A model generated the notes under the pieces. It had not been told where the DNA came from. It was given only the letters and a program-made list of their open reading frames with translations, and made no database searches. From contig CAZYXR010000073.1 in NCBI GenBank assembly GCA_964650845.1, positions 1 through 15,029 of the forward strand: 15,029 nucleotides of DNA. Reading direction: 5' to 3'. Origin of the DNA: UBA7692 sp964650845. GTDB taxonomy: Bacteria > Bacteroidota > Bacteroidia > Chitinophagales > LD1. Both the position numbers and the translations under genes were made by a program. This document shows, piece by piece, positions 7,427 through 14,896 of this stretch. Position 1 is the first letter of the stretch. Every line of letters starts with the position of its first letter.

Positions 7427-8295
7427 TGTTCGTTTGGAAAAATATTTACAGCCATTCTTAAAGCATTTTCAAACTCAGTCAAACTAAAGTTTTCGCCAAA
7501 GTCGTAATGATGAAAATAGTTTAAAAGATTTTCGGTAGGCATATTGCCTATCAATTCATCTTTAGCCATGGGGCAGCCGCCAAAACCTTTAATTGCCGCA
7601 TCAAATCGCACGCATCCGCTTTGAAATGCAGCATCTAACTTTTCTTTCCAGTTGTGTGGTGCTGTATGAAAATGTGCGCCAAACTCCAATGCCGGATAAG
7701 CAGCTATTAAAGTAGAGAATAGATATGAAATAATTTTGGGTTTGGCAACGCCAATCGTGTCGCTAAGCATAAACACCTTGATGCCCAATGCCGAAAGTTT
7801 TTCAACCCATTCGGCAACTATTTCGGGACTGTATGGGTCGTTGTAAGGATTGCCAAAGCCCATTGAAACATAAAGAATAACTTCTTTGCGATGCTTAGTG
7901 GCCAAGTTTGAAATGTATGCAACCCGTTTTTCGGCCTCTTCAATATCTGAATTGGTGTTTCGTTTTTGAAAAGTTTCGCTTATCGAAAAAGGAAATCCCA
8001 AGTATCTAATTTCATCAAATTGGCAAGCATCATCGGCTCCACGCTCGTTGGCAATAATTGCAATTAAAGGAGTAGAGTTGGCGGTAAGTTCCAGGCCTTT
8101 CAACACTTTTGCAGTATCTGCCATTTGTGGAATTACTTCGTGCGAAACAAAACTGCCGAAATCAATACAGTGATAACCCACTTTCAACAACTGATTGATG
8201 TATGCAATCTTTTTTTCGGTTGGAATAAACTGTTTTATTCCTTGCATAGCATCGCGCGGACACTCGGTAAGTTTTATTTTGGGCAAGTTGAGCAT
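7423..8295 (-). CDS. Hydroxymethylglutaryl-CoA lyase family enzyme
   Basis: A 290-residue TIM-barrel lyase of the HMG-CoA lyase type, which splits HMG-CoA into acetoacetate and acetyl-CoA at the end of leucine breakdown. The chosen start gives MLNLPKIKLT; an in-frame ATG 54 bases upstream would add a Phe/Arg-rich extension that does not look conserved. Motifs: ECPRDAMQ (Arg14, Asp15), SISETFQKRNTN, LSDTIGVA, HFH (His208, His210) as metal ligands, GFGGCPMA with the catalytic Cys (241), and Asn251. The metal and cysteine residues of the human enzyme therefore all have counterparts. Odd point: the usual HCHD is HFHT here. Related DRE-TIM enzymes (citramalate or homocitrate synthases) lack the GFGGCP loop, so the lyase call is favoured; the substrate is inferred. 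Confidence 0.88.
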   Translation of the reverse strand: MLNLPKIKLTECPRDAMQGIKQFIPTEKKIAYINQLLKVGYHCIDFGSFVSHEVIPQMADTAKVLKGLELTANSTPLIAIIANERGADDACQFDEIRYLGFPFSISETFQKRNTNSDIEEAEKRVAYISNLATKHRKEVILYVSMGFGNPYNDPYSPEIVAEWVEKLSALGIKVFMLSDTIGVAKPKIISYLFSTLIAAYPALEFGAHFHTAPHNWKEKLDAAFQSGCVRFDAAIKGFGGCPMAKDELIGNMPTENLLNYFHHYDFGENFSLTEFENALRMAVNIFPNEH

Positions 8296-8413
8296 ATTGA
8301 AACGGACGTGCAAGTTGCGCAAGATTTTTAAGCAAGCAAAGAAAAACACTCAACAGCTTTTTGACATTAGTGGTTAAGTTTTTTGGGTAGGTAGGCATTT
8401 GTACAACAATAAT

Positions 8414-8421
8414 TACATTTG
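8414..8421 (+). promoter_or_regulatory. Probable -7 promoter box for the outer-membrane protein gene
   Basis: TACATTTG is an exact match to the Bacteroidota -7 consensus TAnnTTTG and lies 35 bases before the ATG, leaving a 5' leader of roughly 28 bases. TTTG elements upstream (8382-8385 and 8398-8401) are not at the ideal spacing of about 19, so the -33 element is uncertain. Confidence 0.45.
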
Positions 8422-8456
8422 AACGTTATTGCATTCGAAAAATAAATTTCTACCAG

Positions 8457-9279
8457 ATGAAATATTTTAAACTCATTACAGTTGTTTTTGCCGCCATGTT
8501 TGTATTTANNNNNNNNNNGCAAGAAGGGATGGAAGATGTGGTGTATCTAAAGAATGGTAATGTTTACAGAGGCATTATTGTAGAGCAGGTGCCGGGCGAA
8601 AGCATTAAGATAAAAACGATAGGTGGCAATGTTTTTTCTGTTGCCATTGCCGATTTGCAAAAGATTACCAAAGAAGATAAGATAGAAGCACCGCGTGCAC
8701 CACGCCCCGATTTTGGCAATCGCGATTTTGCGCGCAAGCATGAGTACCAAAAGAATGATTCTTTGCGTCAAAAATTTCCACGGAAAAAGCGCGGCTATTT
8801 TTTTCAATCGCAATTATTGATAGAGGCAGTGCAAGGTGGTGTGCGCATTGTAAATGGATATAGATTCAACAGGTTTGCGCAATTGGGTGTTGGGGTTGGC
8901 GTAGATTTTGTGCTGGCTTCGCCATCCGAATTTTTTAGAAGCACCAGCGATGGCTTTAGAGGCAGTTACCTTCCAATGTATCTTTATTTCTCGGGCGATA
9001 TATTAAAAACAAGAATTACACCATTTTATGCAGTAGAAGCCGGCTATGCTTGGCGATTCGGTGGTGGCGGTTTTCCATTCAATAATGGCGGTTTCAATAA
9101 CTCAAATGTTCGTGGTGGTGTAATGGGCGGTGCCGGAATAGGAGTGAGGTTCAACACAAAACTTGAGGTATAATGAAAGCTACGTTTCTTATGATGTAAA
9201 TGGAAACCCGATTGTGGTGGATGTAAGGGTGCGCCAAACGTTAGTTTTTCCCGGCCTAAGATTCGGTATTGGGTTTTAA
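8457..9279 (+). CDS. Outer-membrane beta-barrel protein, with a scaffold gap and a frameshift
   Basis: An exported protein: a hydrophobic signal peptide MKYFKLITVVFAAMFVF is followed by the 10-N gap and then QEGMEDVVYLKNGNVYRG. The first mature domain (to about residue 75) is of the LKNG-x-RG-x-II-EQ-P type often found at the N-terminus of Bacteroidota surface proteins. A basic, Pro/Arg-rich linker follows, then alternating hydrophobic strands with Gly-rich turns typical of a barrel. The first frame stops at 9171-9173. Dropping one A from the AAAA at 9158-9161 restores VRFNTNLRYNESY and continues to FPGLRFGIGF and a stop at 9277-9279, ending in the terminal Phe expected of outer-membrane barrels. 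The restored stop also overlaps the convergent permease gene by TTAA. Function beyond a barrel is unknown. Confidence 0.75.
8509..8518. other. Scaffold gap (10 N) in the signal peptide of the outer-membrane protein
   Basis: Ten N replace the end of the signal peptide. The frames on the two sides agree with a gap of 10 (or 10 plus a multiple of three). The codon just before CAA ends in G, so Ala before Gln, as in a signal-peptidase site, is possible. The true length is unknown. Confidence 0.95.
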
Positions 9280-10553
9280 CTTCTTATTGCATCTACGGGG
9301 CGCATTCGCGAAGCATTCCATGCAGGGATGAAGCCGGAAATAATTCCCGTAACCACAGAAATGCCAATGCCAATTGCTAAGTTTTCTATTGTGATGTAGA
9401 ACTTAAAGTCGGATTCTACAATATGTGTCATCACCCATTGCAGTATGCCGAAGAGTGAAACCACAACAAGCAGCCCTGCAATGCCGCCCAATACGCACAG
9501 CAACACGGCTTCGAGCAAAAATTCAAGTAAAATGTATAATTGTTTTGCGCCAATCGCTTTTTTTATTCCAATAATGTAGGTGCGCTCTTTTACGCTTACA
9601 AACATGATATTGGCTATGCCAAAACCACCCACAATAACTGCAAACAAACCAATAATAAGCCCTGCAATATTTACAATACCAAACAGTGCTTTTATACCTT
9701 CCGAAAACACACTTACTTGATTTACGGCAAAGTCATCATCAATATTTGGTGGCAACCTGCGAATGCTGCGCATGGCACCGCGCACTTCAAACTTTAGTTC
9801 ATCAATGGTGTTACCTTTTTTGGGTGTTACTGCCAGCAGCGGGTCGTTTTCGCCATTGTACAGGTTTAAGAAATTGCCCACTACGCCATAGGGCACTACT
9901 ACATTATTATCTAATGTAAATCCAAAAATATCATCACCTTCTTTTTTCAGTAAGCCAATGATGGTAACTTTTGTGCCTTCAATTTTTATTTGCCGGCCTT
10001 CAATTTCAGTAAAGCCCGGAAACAATAAATCTGCCACATTAGCACCTATCAAAGCCACCGGTGCGCTACTCGAAATTTCTTGTTGCGTAAAATATCTTCC
10101 TTGCTTAAAATCTAAATTTTTGATTTTGTTGTAGTCGAACGAAGTGCCAACAATAGTGGTTTGTTCGGCAACTCTTTCGCCCACCGATACGTTTTTGCCG
10201 CCCGCAAAATATACAATGGCACAAGCATCGGCACCATTCAGTTTTTCTTTCAGGTGCCCCATTTCGCGGGGGTTTGCACTTGGGCGGTTAAAGTAGCGCC
10301 ACCATGGGTAAGTATCGGACCAAATCCAGGGCCATTTTTGCACATACAAAACCTCGTTGCCGAATGAAGAAAGGCTGTCTTGAATGTTTTTTTCTAATGA
10401 ATTTACCGCTGTGCGAACGCTTACAATACACAATACGCCAATAGAAATTCCTAAAAGCGAAAGAAATGAACGTAGTCGCGATGCCTTAATCTCTTCAAAC
10501 GAAAGGCGAAGACTTTGCGCAAAAACTTTGAAAAGAATTAATACCGATTGCAT
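9276..10553 (-). CDS. ABC transporter permease, MacB/FtsX type
   Basis: A 425-residue permease with the MacB-type layout. A first membrane helix (about 29-47) sits in SRLRSFLSLLGISIGVLCIV. A long periplasmic core domain follows (about 50-285), and three further helices lie near 291-320, 340-375 and 388-412. The FtsX signature VKERTYIIGIKKAIGAK (about 321-337) lies after helix 2, and the end WNASRMRPVDAIRS is typical. Such proteins dimerise with a separate ATPase and work in extrusion of molecules or lipoproteins, or as mechanotransmitters. No ATPase gene is in the window, so its partner must be elsewhere. It lies 68 bases downstream of rpoN on the same strand, so co-transcription is likely, and its stop shares TTAA with the outer-membrane protein. 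Confidence 0.9.
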   Translation of the reverse strand: MQSVLILFKVFAQSLRLSFEEIKASRLRSFLSLLGISIGVLCIVSVRTAVNSLEKNIQDSLSSFGNEVLYVQKWPWIWSDTYPWWRYFNRPSANPREMGHLKEKLNGADACAIVYFAGGKNVSVGERVAEQTTIVGTSFDYNKIKNLDFKQGRYFTQQEISSSAPVALIGANVADLLFPGFTEIEGRQIKIEGTKVTIIGLLKKEGDDIFGFTLDNNVVVPYGVVGNFLNLYNGENDPLLAVTPKKGNTIDELKFEVRGAMRSIRRLPPNIDDDFAVNQVSVFSEGIKALFGIVNIAGLIIGLFAVIVGGFGIANIMFVSVKERTYIIGIKKAIGAKQLYILLEFLLEAVLLCVLGGIAGLLVVVSLFGILQWVMTHIVESDFKFYITIENLAIGIGISVVTGIISGFIPAWNASRMRPVDAIRS

Positions 10554-10621
10554 TCAATAATTTGTGCAACAATGATAGAGAGATTTGCGATAAACTAAGT
10601 CTTTCAACAATAATGTTGCTG

Positions 10622-12136
10622 TTACAGTTGTTTCCGCATTCGCGCAATTGGAATATTGAACTGTTCGCGGTACTTGGCTACGGTTCTGCGGGCAATGTTG
10701 TAACCTTTATCTCTCAAAGCATCGGTAAGTTCTTGATCCGAAACTGGGTTGCTTTTATCTTCGGCTTGAATAATGTCGGAAAGAATTTTTTTAACCTCTC
10801 TGGTGCTTACCTCTTCGCCCGAATCGGTTGTAATAGCTTCGCTGAAAAAGAATTTTAAAGGAAAAGTTCCAAATTCGGTTTGTAAAAATTTACTGTTCGA
10901 AACTCTCGAAATTGTTGAAATATCTAATTGCGTTAACTCGGCTACATCTTTCAATATCATGGGTCTAAGGCGCGTTTCATCGCCCGAAAGCAAATATTCG
11001 TATTGCAAATGCAAAATTGCATTCATGGTAGAAAGTAGTGTGTGTTGCCTTTGCTTTATTGCGTCAATAAACCATTTAGCCGAGTCAATTTTTTGTTTCA
11101 CAAATTGCAATGCTTCGCGTTGGTTTTTGCTTCGCTTATCAATGTTTTTATAATCGCGCATCATTTCGCGAAAGCTATTGCTAATGCGCAATTCGGGGGC
11201 ATTTCGCGCATTTAACATAACAGAAAGTTCACCGCTGTTGTTTATCAAAATAAAATCGGGAATAATGTAGTGTTCCAATGAAGCACTTTCTGAAATGGCA
11301 TTGCCCGGCCGTGGGTTAAGTTGTATTATTTCTTCTAAGGCACTTTTGAGTGTTTCGGCATTTATATCCAATACTTTTTCTAATTTTTCGTAGTGCTTTT
11401 TTACAAACAAGTCAAAGTGGTCTTTCAGAATTTTTATGGCAATTTCTGTTGCATTTGTAGTGTTTTCTTTTCTGTATAACTGAATCAACAAGCACTCGCT
11501 GAGGGTTTGCGCGCCAATGCCGGGCGGGTCGAGCTGCTGCACAATGTCAAGCACATGTCGCACTTCTTCCTTAGTAGTTACAATGTTTTGCGAAAAAGCT
11601 AAATCATCTTCAATTGCTTCAAGGTCTCTGCGCAAGTAGCCATCATCTTCAATACTTCCAATTAAATGAAGTGCTATTTGATATTCTTTATCCGATAAAC
11701 TAAGCAGTCCAATTTGCTCTTCCAAATAATCGTGAAAACTGCGGGTTACAGCCACCGGAATGGTTTTGTTCTCATCATCGGGGTCGGCAAATTCGCTTGG
11801 GTCGCGCAGTTTATAATCTGCAATTCCTTCATCATCCTCATCAAAAAACTCTGTTATATCAACATCGTCTTCGTGCGATGGCTCGTCTATGCTTTCGTTA
11901 TCATCGGATGCTTCATCGCCATCTTCGCTTTTGGTAAAATCGGTTTCGGTAGCATCTGTTGAAACTTCTTCAAAATCGCGATCTTCATTGCCTTCCTCCA
12001 ATGCCGGATTTACCTCTAACTCTTCTTTTATGCGCTGTTCAAATTGTGTTATGGGCAGTTGCAACAGCTTCATCAGCAATATTTGCTGTGGGCTTAGTTT
12101 TTGAAGTAATTTTTGTTGCAGGCTTTGGTTAAGCAT
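10622..12136 (-). CDS. rpoN: RNA polymerase sigma-54 factor
   Basis: A 504-residue alternative sigma factor that directs RNA polymerase to -24/-12 promoters and needs AAA+ activators to open DNA. Region I is the Gln/Leu-rich start LNQSLQQKLLQKLSPQQIL (about 2-20) with the continuation LLQLPITQFEQRIKEELEVNP. Region II (about 48-125) is very acidic. The core-binding region spans about 130-330, the helix-turn-helix region includes LDISTISRVSNSKF and FGTFPLKFFFSEA, and the RpoN box is ARRTVAKYRE at about 482-491. All regions are present and in order. The ATG is at 12134-12136, opening onto the proS divergent spacer. The permease gene follows on the same strand. No sigma-54 activator is seen here. 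Confidence 0.96.
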   Translation of the reverse strand: MLNQSLQQKLLQKLSPQQILLMKLLQLPITQFEQRIKEELEVNPALEEGNEDRDFEEVSTDATETDFTKSEDGDEASDDNESIDEPSHEDDVDITEFFDEDDEGIADYKLRDPSEFADPDDENKTIPVAVTRSFHDYLEEQIGLLSLSDKEYQIALHLIGSIEDDGYLRRDLEAIEDDLAFSQNIVTTKEEVRHVLDIVQQLDPPGIGAQTLSECLLIQLYRKENTTNATEIAIKILKDHFDLFVKKHYEKLEKVLDINAETLKSALEEIIQLNPRPGNAISESASLEHYIIPDFILINNSGELSVMLNARNAPELRISNSFREMMRDYKNIDKRSKNQREALQFVKQKIDSAKWFIDAIKQRQHTLLSTMNAILHLQYEYLLSGDETRLRPMILKDVAELTQLDISTISRVSNSKFLQTEFGTFPLKFFFSEAITTDSGEEVSTREVKKILSDIIQAEDKSNPVSDQELTDALRDKGYNIARRTVAKYREQFNIPIARMRKQL

Positions 12137-12177
12137 ATCTGCAAGTTTAGAAAAATATAGCTAAGAAAAAATGCAAA

Positions 12178-12197
12178 AAGTAAATGATTATTTACTT
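12178..12197. promoter_or_regulatory. A+T-rich inverted repeat upstream of rpoN
   Basis: AAGTAAAT and ATTTACTT are perfect 8-base arms around a 4-base centre GATT, 41 bases upstream of the rpoN ATG. It could be a regulator's operator or simply a weak hairpin. It lies in the 309-bp rpoN/proS spacer 12137-12445, which also holds a tandem repeat, a second dyad and the proS promoter. Confidence 0.35.
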
Positions 12198-12243
12198 GTG
12201 CCGGTTAATGAAAATAATTTGTTTGCGGTGCCGGGTGTATGCC

Positions 12244-12327
12244 TCTGCAAAACTTACAACGCCATTCCACGACCCTAAAAACGCTTCTGCAATATTTACA
12301 ACGCTATTCCACGACCCTAAAAACGCT
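12244..12327. repeat. Two tandem copies of a 42-bp direct repeat
   Basis: Copy one is 12244-12285 and copy two 12286-12327, differing at three positions (39 of 42 identical). The last 22 bases, ATTCCACGACCC followed by TAAAAACGCT, are the same in both. The unit length is a multiple of three, so all frames stay open across it and a small spurious reading frame appears. No hairpin is obvious within the unit. It lies between the rpoN start and the proS promoter; its role is unknown. Confidence 0.92.
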
Positions 12328-12347
12328 TATTGTTTATGCCGAACAAA

Positions 12348-12366
12348 AACATCTTTAAAAGATGTT
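12348..12366. promoter_or_regulatory. Perfect 19-base dyad before the proS promoter
   Basis: AACATCTTT and AAAGATGTT are perfect 9-base arms with a single central A. It lies 24 bases before the -33 element of proS, a position suited to a regulator's operator. No T-run follows and the loop would be tight, so a terminator is unlikely. The binding protein is unknown. Confidence 0.4.
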
Positions 12367-12389
12367 AGGAATTATTTTGCCCAATCATA

Positions 12390-12420
12390 ATTGCTATGCG
12401 TGGGGAATAATATAAAATTG
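12390..12420 (+). promoter_or_regulatory. Promoter for proS
   Basis: ATTG at 12390-12393, a 19-base spacer, then TAAAATTG at 12413-12420 fit the Bacteroidota primary promoter pattern (TTG, about 19 bases, TAnnTTTG) with one mismatch in the -7 box. The proS ATG follows 25 bases later, giving a short leader. Confidence 0.5.
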
Positions 12421-12445
12421 CAGCTCATTTTAGCATTCAAACACA

Positions 12446-13921
12446 ATGGCAAAAGATATTTCAACCCGCGAACAAGATTACTCGCAATGGTACAATGATT
12501 TGGTAATAAAAGGTGGCCTGGCAGATTATAGTGCTGTGCGCGGCTGTATGGTGATTAAGCCATACGGTTATGCCATTTGGGAGAAAATGCAAGCTGCTTT
12601 AGATGGTATGTTTAAAGAAACAGGCCACGTTAATGCATACTTTCCATTGTTTATTCCTAAAAGTTTTTTGAGTAAAGAAGCTTCGCATATAGAGGGGTTT
12701 GCCAAAGAATGTGCTGTGGTAACTCATTACCGTTTAATAAATGACCCTAATGGAAAAGGTGTAATTGTGGATCCAGATGCAAAGCTCGAAGAAGAGTTGA
12801 TTGTGCGCCCTACTTCCGAAACTATTATTTGGAACTCTTACAAAAATTGGATTCAAAGCTACCGCGATTTACCTATACTCATCAACCAATGGGCAAATGT
12901 TGTGCGCTGGGAAATGCGCACAAGGCTTTTTTTGAGAACAGCAGAATTTTTGTGGCAAGAAGGACACACCGCACACAGCACACCACAAGAGGCTATTGAA
13001 GAAACAGAGCGAATGCTGCATGTGTATGCAAAATTTGCCGAAGAGTTTATGGCATTGCCGGTAATAAAAGGAAAGAAAACTGCCAACGAACGATTTGCCG
13101 GTGCATTAGATACCTATTGTATAGAAGCAATGATGCAAGATGGGCAAGCCCTGCAAGCAGGCACTTCGCACTTTTTGGGTCAAAATTTTGCAAAAGCATT
13201 TGATGTACAGTTTTTAAATAAAGAAGGAAAACAAGAGTTTGTATGGGCTACATCATGGGGTGTATCAACCCGATTGATTGGAGCATTGATAATGGCGCAC
13301 AGCGATGACGATGGCTTGGTGTTGCCTCCAAAACTTGCGCCATTGCAAGTGGTTATTGTACCCATTTTTAAAAGTGAAGACGACATTAAAAAGATATTTG
13401 AAAAAGTGGAGCCGCTACTAAAAGAGCTAAAAGCCAAAGGCATTAGTGTAAAATTTGATGATGATGAAACTAAGCGCCCCGGATTTAAGTTTGCCGAATA
13501 TGAGTTGCGCGGTGTTCCGGTGCGCTTGGCAATGGGCATGCGCGATTTAGAAAATGGCACGGTAGAAGTGGCAAGGCGCGATACAAAAGAAAAATCTTCG
13601 CAAAGTTTTGAGGGCATTGCAAACTACATAGAAACTTTGCTGAGCGATATACAAGCAAACATTTACAACAAAGCAAAAACATTCCGCGATACAAATATTC
13701 ACGAGGTGAATTCATGGACCGAGTTTCAAGAAGCTATCGAAAATAAAACAGGCTTTTTAAGCGCACATTGGGATGGAACTTCCGAAACAGAAGAGAAAAT
13801 AAAAGAACTTACAAAAGCTACAATCCGTTGCATTCCATTGCACAACAAGCAAGAAGATGGTGTGTGTGTGTTCAGCGGCAAACCCTCTAAAGAAAGAGTG
13901 GTGTTTGCAAGAGCGTATTAG
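12446..13921 (+). CDS. proS: Prolyl-tRNA synthetase, archaeal/eukaryote-type (type 3)
   Basis: A 491-residue class II synthetase that charges tRNA-Pro with proline, in the cytoplasm. It is the shorter type without the inserted editing domain of typical bacterial ProS. Class II motifs in order: motif 1 around YGYAIWEKMQ, RPTSE (121-125) at the active site, motif 2 VVRWEMRTRLFLRTAEFLWQE (about 152-172), AGTSHFLGQNFAKAF, and motif 3 in GVSTRLIGALIMAHSDD. The anticodon-binding domain covers about 305-405 (LQVVIVPI, then PGFKFAEYELRGVPVRLAMG). The C-terminal domain ends in the hallmark ARAY; of the usual zinc-ligand cysteines only RCIP and GVCVFSG are seen. Type 3 ProS is normal in Bacteroidota. 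A promoter and dyad lie upstream and a terminator-like hairpin downstream, so it is probably monocistronic. Confidence 0.97.
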   Translation: MAKDISTREQDYSQWYNDLVIKGGLADYSAVRGCMVIKPYGYAIWEKMQAALDGMFKETGHVNAYFPLFIPKSFLSKEASHIEGFAKECAVVTHYRLINDPNGKGVIVDPDAKLEEELIVRPTSETIIWNSYKNWIQSYRDLPILINQWANVVRWEMRTRLFLRTAEFLWQEGHTAHSTPQEAIEETERMLHVYAKFAEEFMALPVIKGKKTANERFAGALDTYCIEAMMQDGQALQAGTSHFLGQNFAKAFDVQFLNKEGKQEFVWATSWGVSTRLIGALIMAHSDDDGLVLPPKLAPLQVVIVPIFKSEDDIKKIFEKVEPLLKELKAKGISVKFDDDETKRPGFKFAEYELRGVPVRLAMGMRDLENGTVEVARRDTKEKSSQSFEGIANYIETLLSDIQANIYNKAKTFRDTNIHEVNSWTEFQEAIENKTGFLSAHWDGTSETEEKIKELTKATIRCIPLHNKQEDGVCVFSGKPSKERVVFARAY

Positions 13922-13953
13922 TAGCTTTTAGCTTCATTTAATTGTTATTGTTT

Positions 13954-13990
13954 CCTACTGCATTGCATGTATGCAGCAGGTATTTATTTT
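13954..13990 (+). terminator. Probable intrinsic terminator of proS
   Basis: CCTACTGCAT pairs with ATGCAGCAGG (one A-C mismatch) around a 7-base loop at 13964-13970, and TATTTATTTT follows at once. It begins 33 bases after the proS stop and ends 20 bases before the cysM ATG. The stem is modest and the T-run is broken by two A residues, so efficiency is uncertain; attenuation of cysM is an alternative. Confidence 0.5.
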
Positions 13991-14010
13991 ATTGAATATA
14001 ATTGCAGTTA

Positions 14011-14892
14011 ATGGCAACAATACTCGATTTGGTAGGCAATACGCCTTTAGTAGAATTAAAGAAAATAAACACTAACCCAAAGGTTAAGTTATTTGGAAAG
14101 TTAGAAGGCGACAACCCTGGCGGAAGCGTGAAAGACCGCGCAGCTTATGGTATGATTAAAGGCGCATTAGAGCGCGGAGAAATAAAACCCGGCATCAAAT
14201 TGATTGAAGCCACCAGTGGCAATACCGGAATCGCCTTAGCCATGATTGCTCGCTTGTGCAATGTAGAAATTGAATTGGTGATGCCCGAAAACTCTACTCG
14301 CGAGCGAGTGCTAACGATGGAAGCATATGGAGCTAAAGTTGTATTAACTTCCGCAGCAGGCTCTATGGAAGAAGCAATTGACTATGCACATGCACAGGTT
14401 GCCAAAGGCGGATATTTAATGCTCAACCAATTTGCAAATCCCGATAACTACGGAGCGCATTATCGCAGCACAGGGCCCGAAATATGGAAAGATACCGATG
14501 AAGCCATAACACACTTTGTATCATCTATGGGTACCACCGGAACCATAATGGGAGTATCGAGATTTTTAAAAGAAAAAAACAGCAACATACAAATTATTGG
14601 AGCGCAACCCACCGATGGCTCGCGCATTCCGGGAATTAGAAGATGGTCGAAAGATTACTTGCCTAAAATATTTGAACCTCACCGAGTAGATAAAGTTGTA
14701 GATGTGTCGGAAGCAGACGCAGTAACTATGACACGGAGGCTGGCAAAAGAAGAAGGAGTTTTTTGTGGTATGAGTAGTGGCGGAGCAGTGCATATTGCTG
14801 CAAAAATTGCAGCCGAAATTGAAGCTGGCGTTGTAGTAGCCATTATTTGCGATAGAGGCGACAGATACCTGTCGAGTACCCTGTTTGGCTAA
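14011..14892 (+). CDS. cysM: Cysteine synthase B (O-acetylserine sulfhydrylase)
   Basis: A 293-residue fold-type II PLP enzyme that makes cysteine from O-acetylserine and sulfide, or S-sulfocysteine from thiosulfate. The ATG at 14011 is preferred over an in-frame TTG nine bases earlier, since MATILDLVGNTPLVELKK is the family's usual start. Landmarks: GDNPGGSVKDRAA with Schiff-base Lys41, TSGNTG (68-73) for the substrate carboxylate, and GTTGT (174-178) for the cofactor phosphate. PGIRRW (207-212) is the Arg-Arg-Trp that sets CysM apart from CysK, and ICDRGDRYLSSTLF is a CysM-type end. The match to CysM numbering suggests a complete enzyme. TATAATTG at 13997-14004 resembles a -7 box but sits only six bases before the ATG. 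It converges on the last gene with four bases between stops. Confidence 0.96.
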   Translation: MATILDLVGNTPLVELKKINTNPKVKLFGKLEGDNPGGSVKDRAAYGMIKGALERGEIKPGIKLIEATSGNTGIALAMIARLCNVEIELVMPENSTRERVLTMEAYGAKVVLTSAAGSMEEAIDYAHAQVAKGGYLMLNQFANPDNYGAHYRSTGPEIWKDTDEAITHFVSSMGTTGTIMGVSRFLKEKNSNIQIIGAQPTDGSRIPGIRRWSKDYLPKIFEPHRVDKVVDVSEADAVTMTRRLAKEEGVFCGMSSGGAVHIAAKIAAEIEAGVVVAIICDRGDRYLSSTLFG

Positions 14893-14896
14893 AACA

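Noticed and set aside
8295..8349. Earlier start of the HMG-CoA-lyase-like gene at 8349
   Set aside because: It would add 18 residues (MFFFACLKIL and a basic stretch) before the expected MLNLPKIKLTECPRD; the later ATG matches the usual length and start of the family.
12244..12327. CRISPR array
   Set aside because: The two 42-bp units are directly adjacent with no spacers between them, and no cas genes are nearby.
12184..12390. 68-codon plus-strand open frame across the tandem repeat
   Set aside because: It is open mainly because the 42-bp unit is a multiple of three; its translation is a repeat of itself with no recognisable domain, and it overlaps the dyads in the proS leader region.
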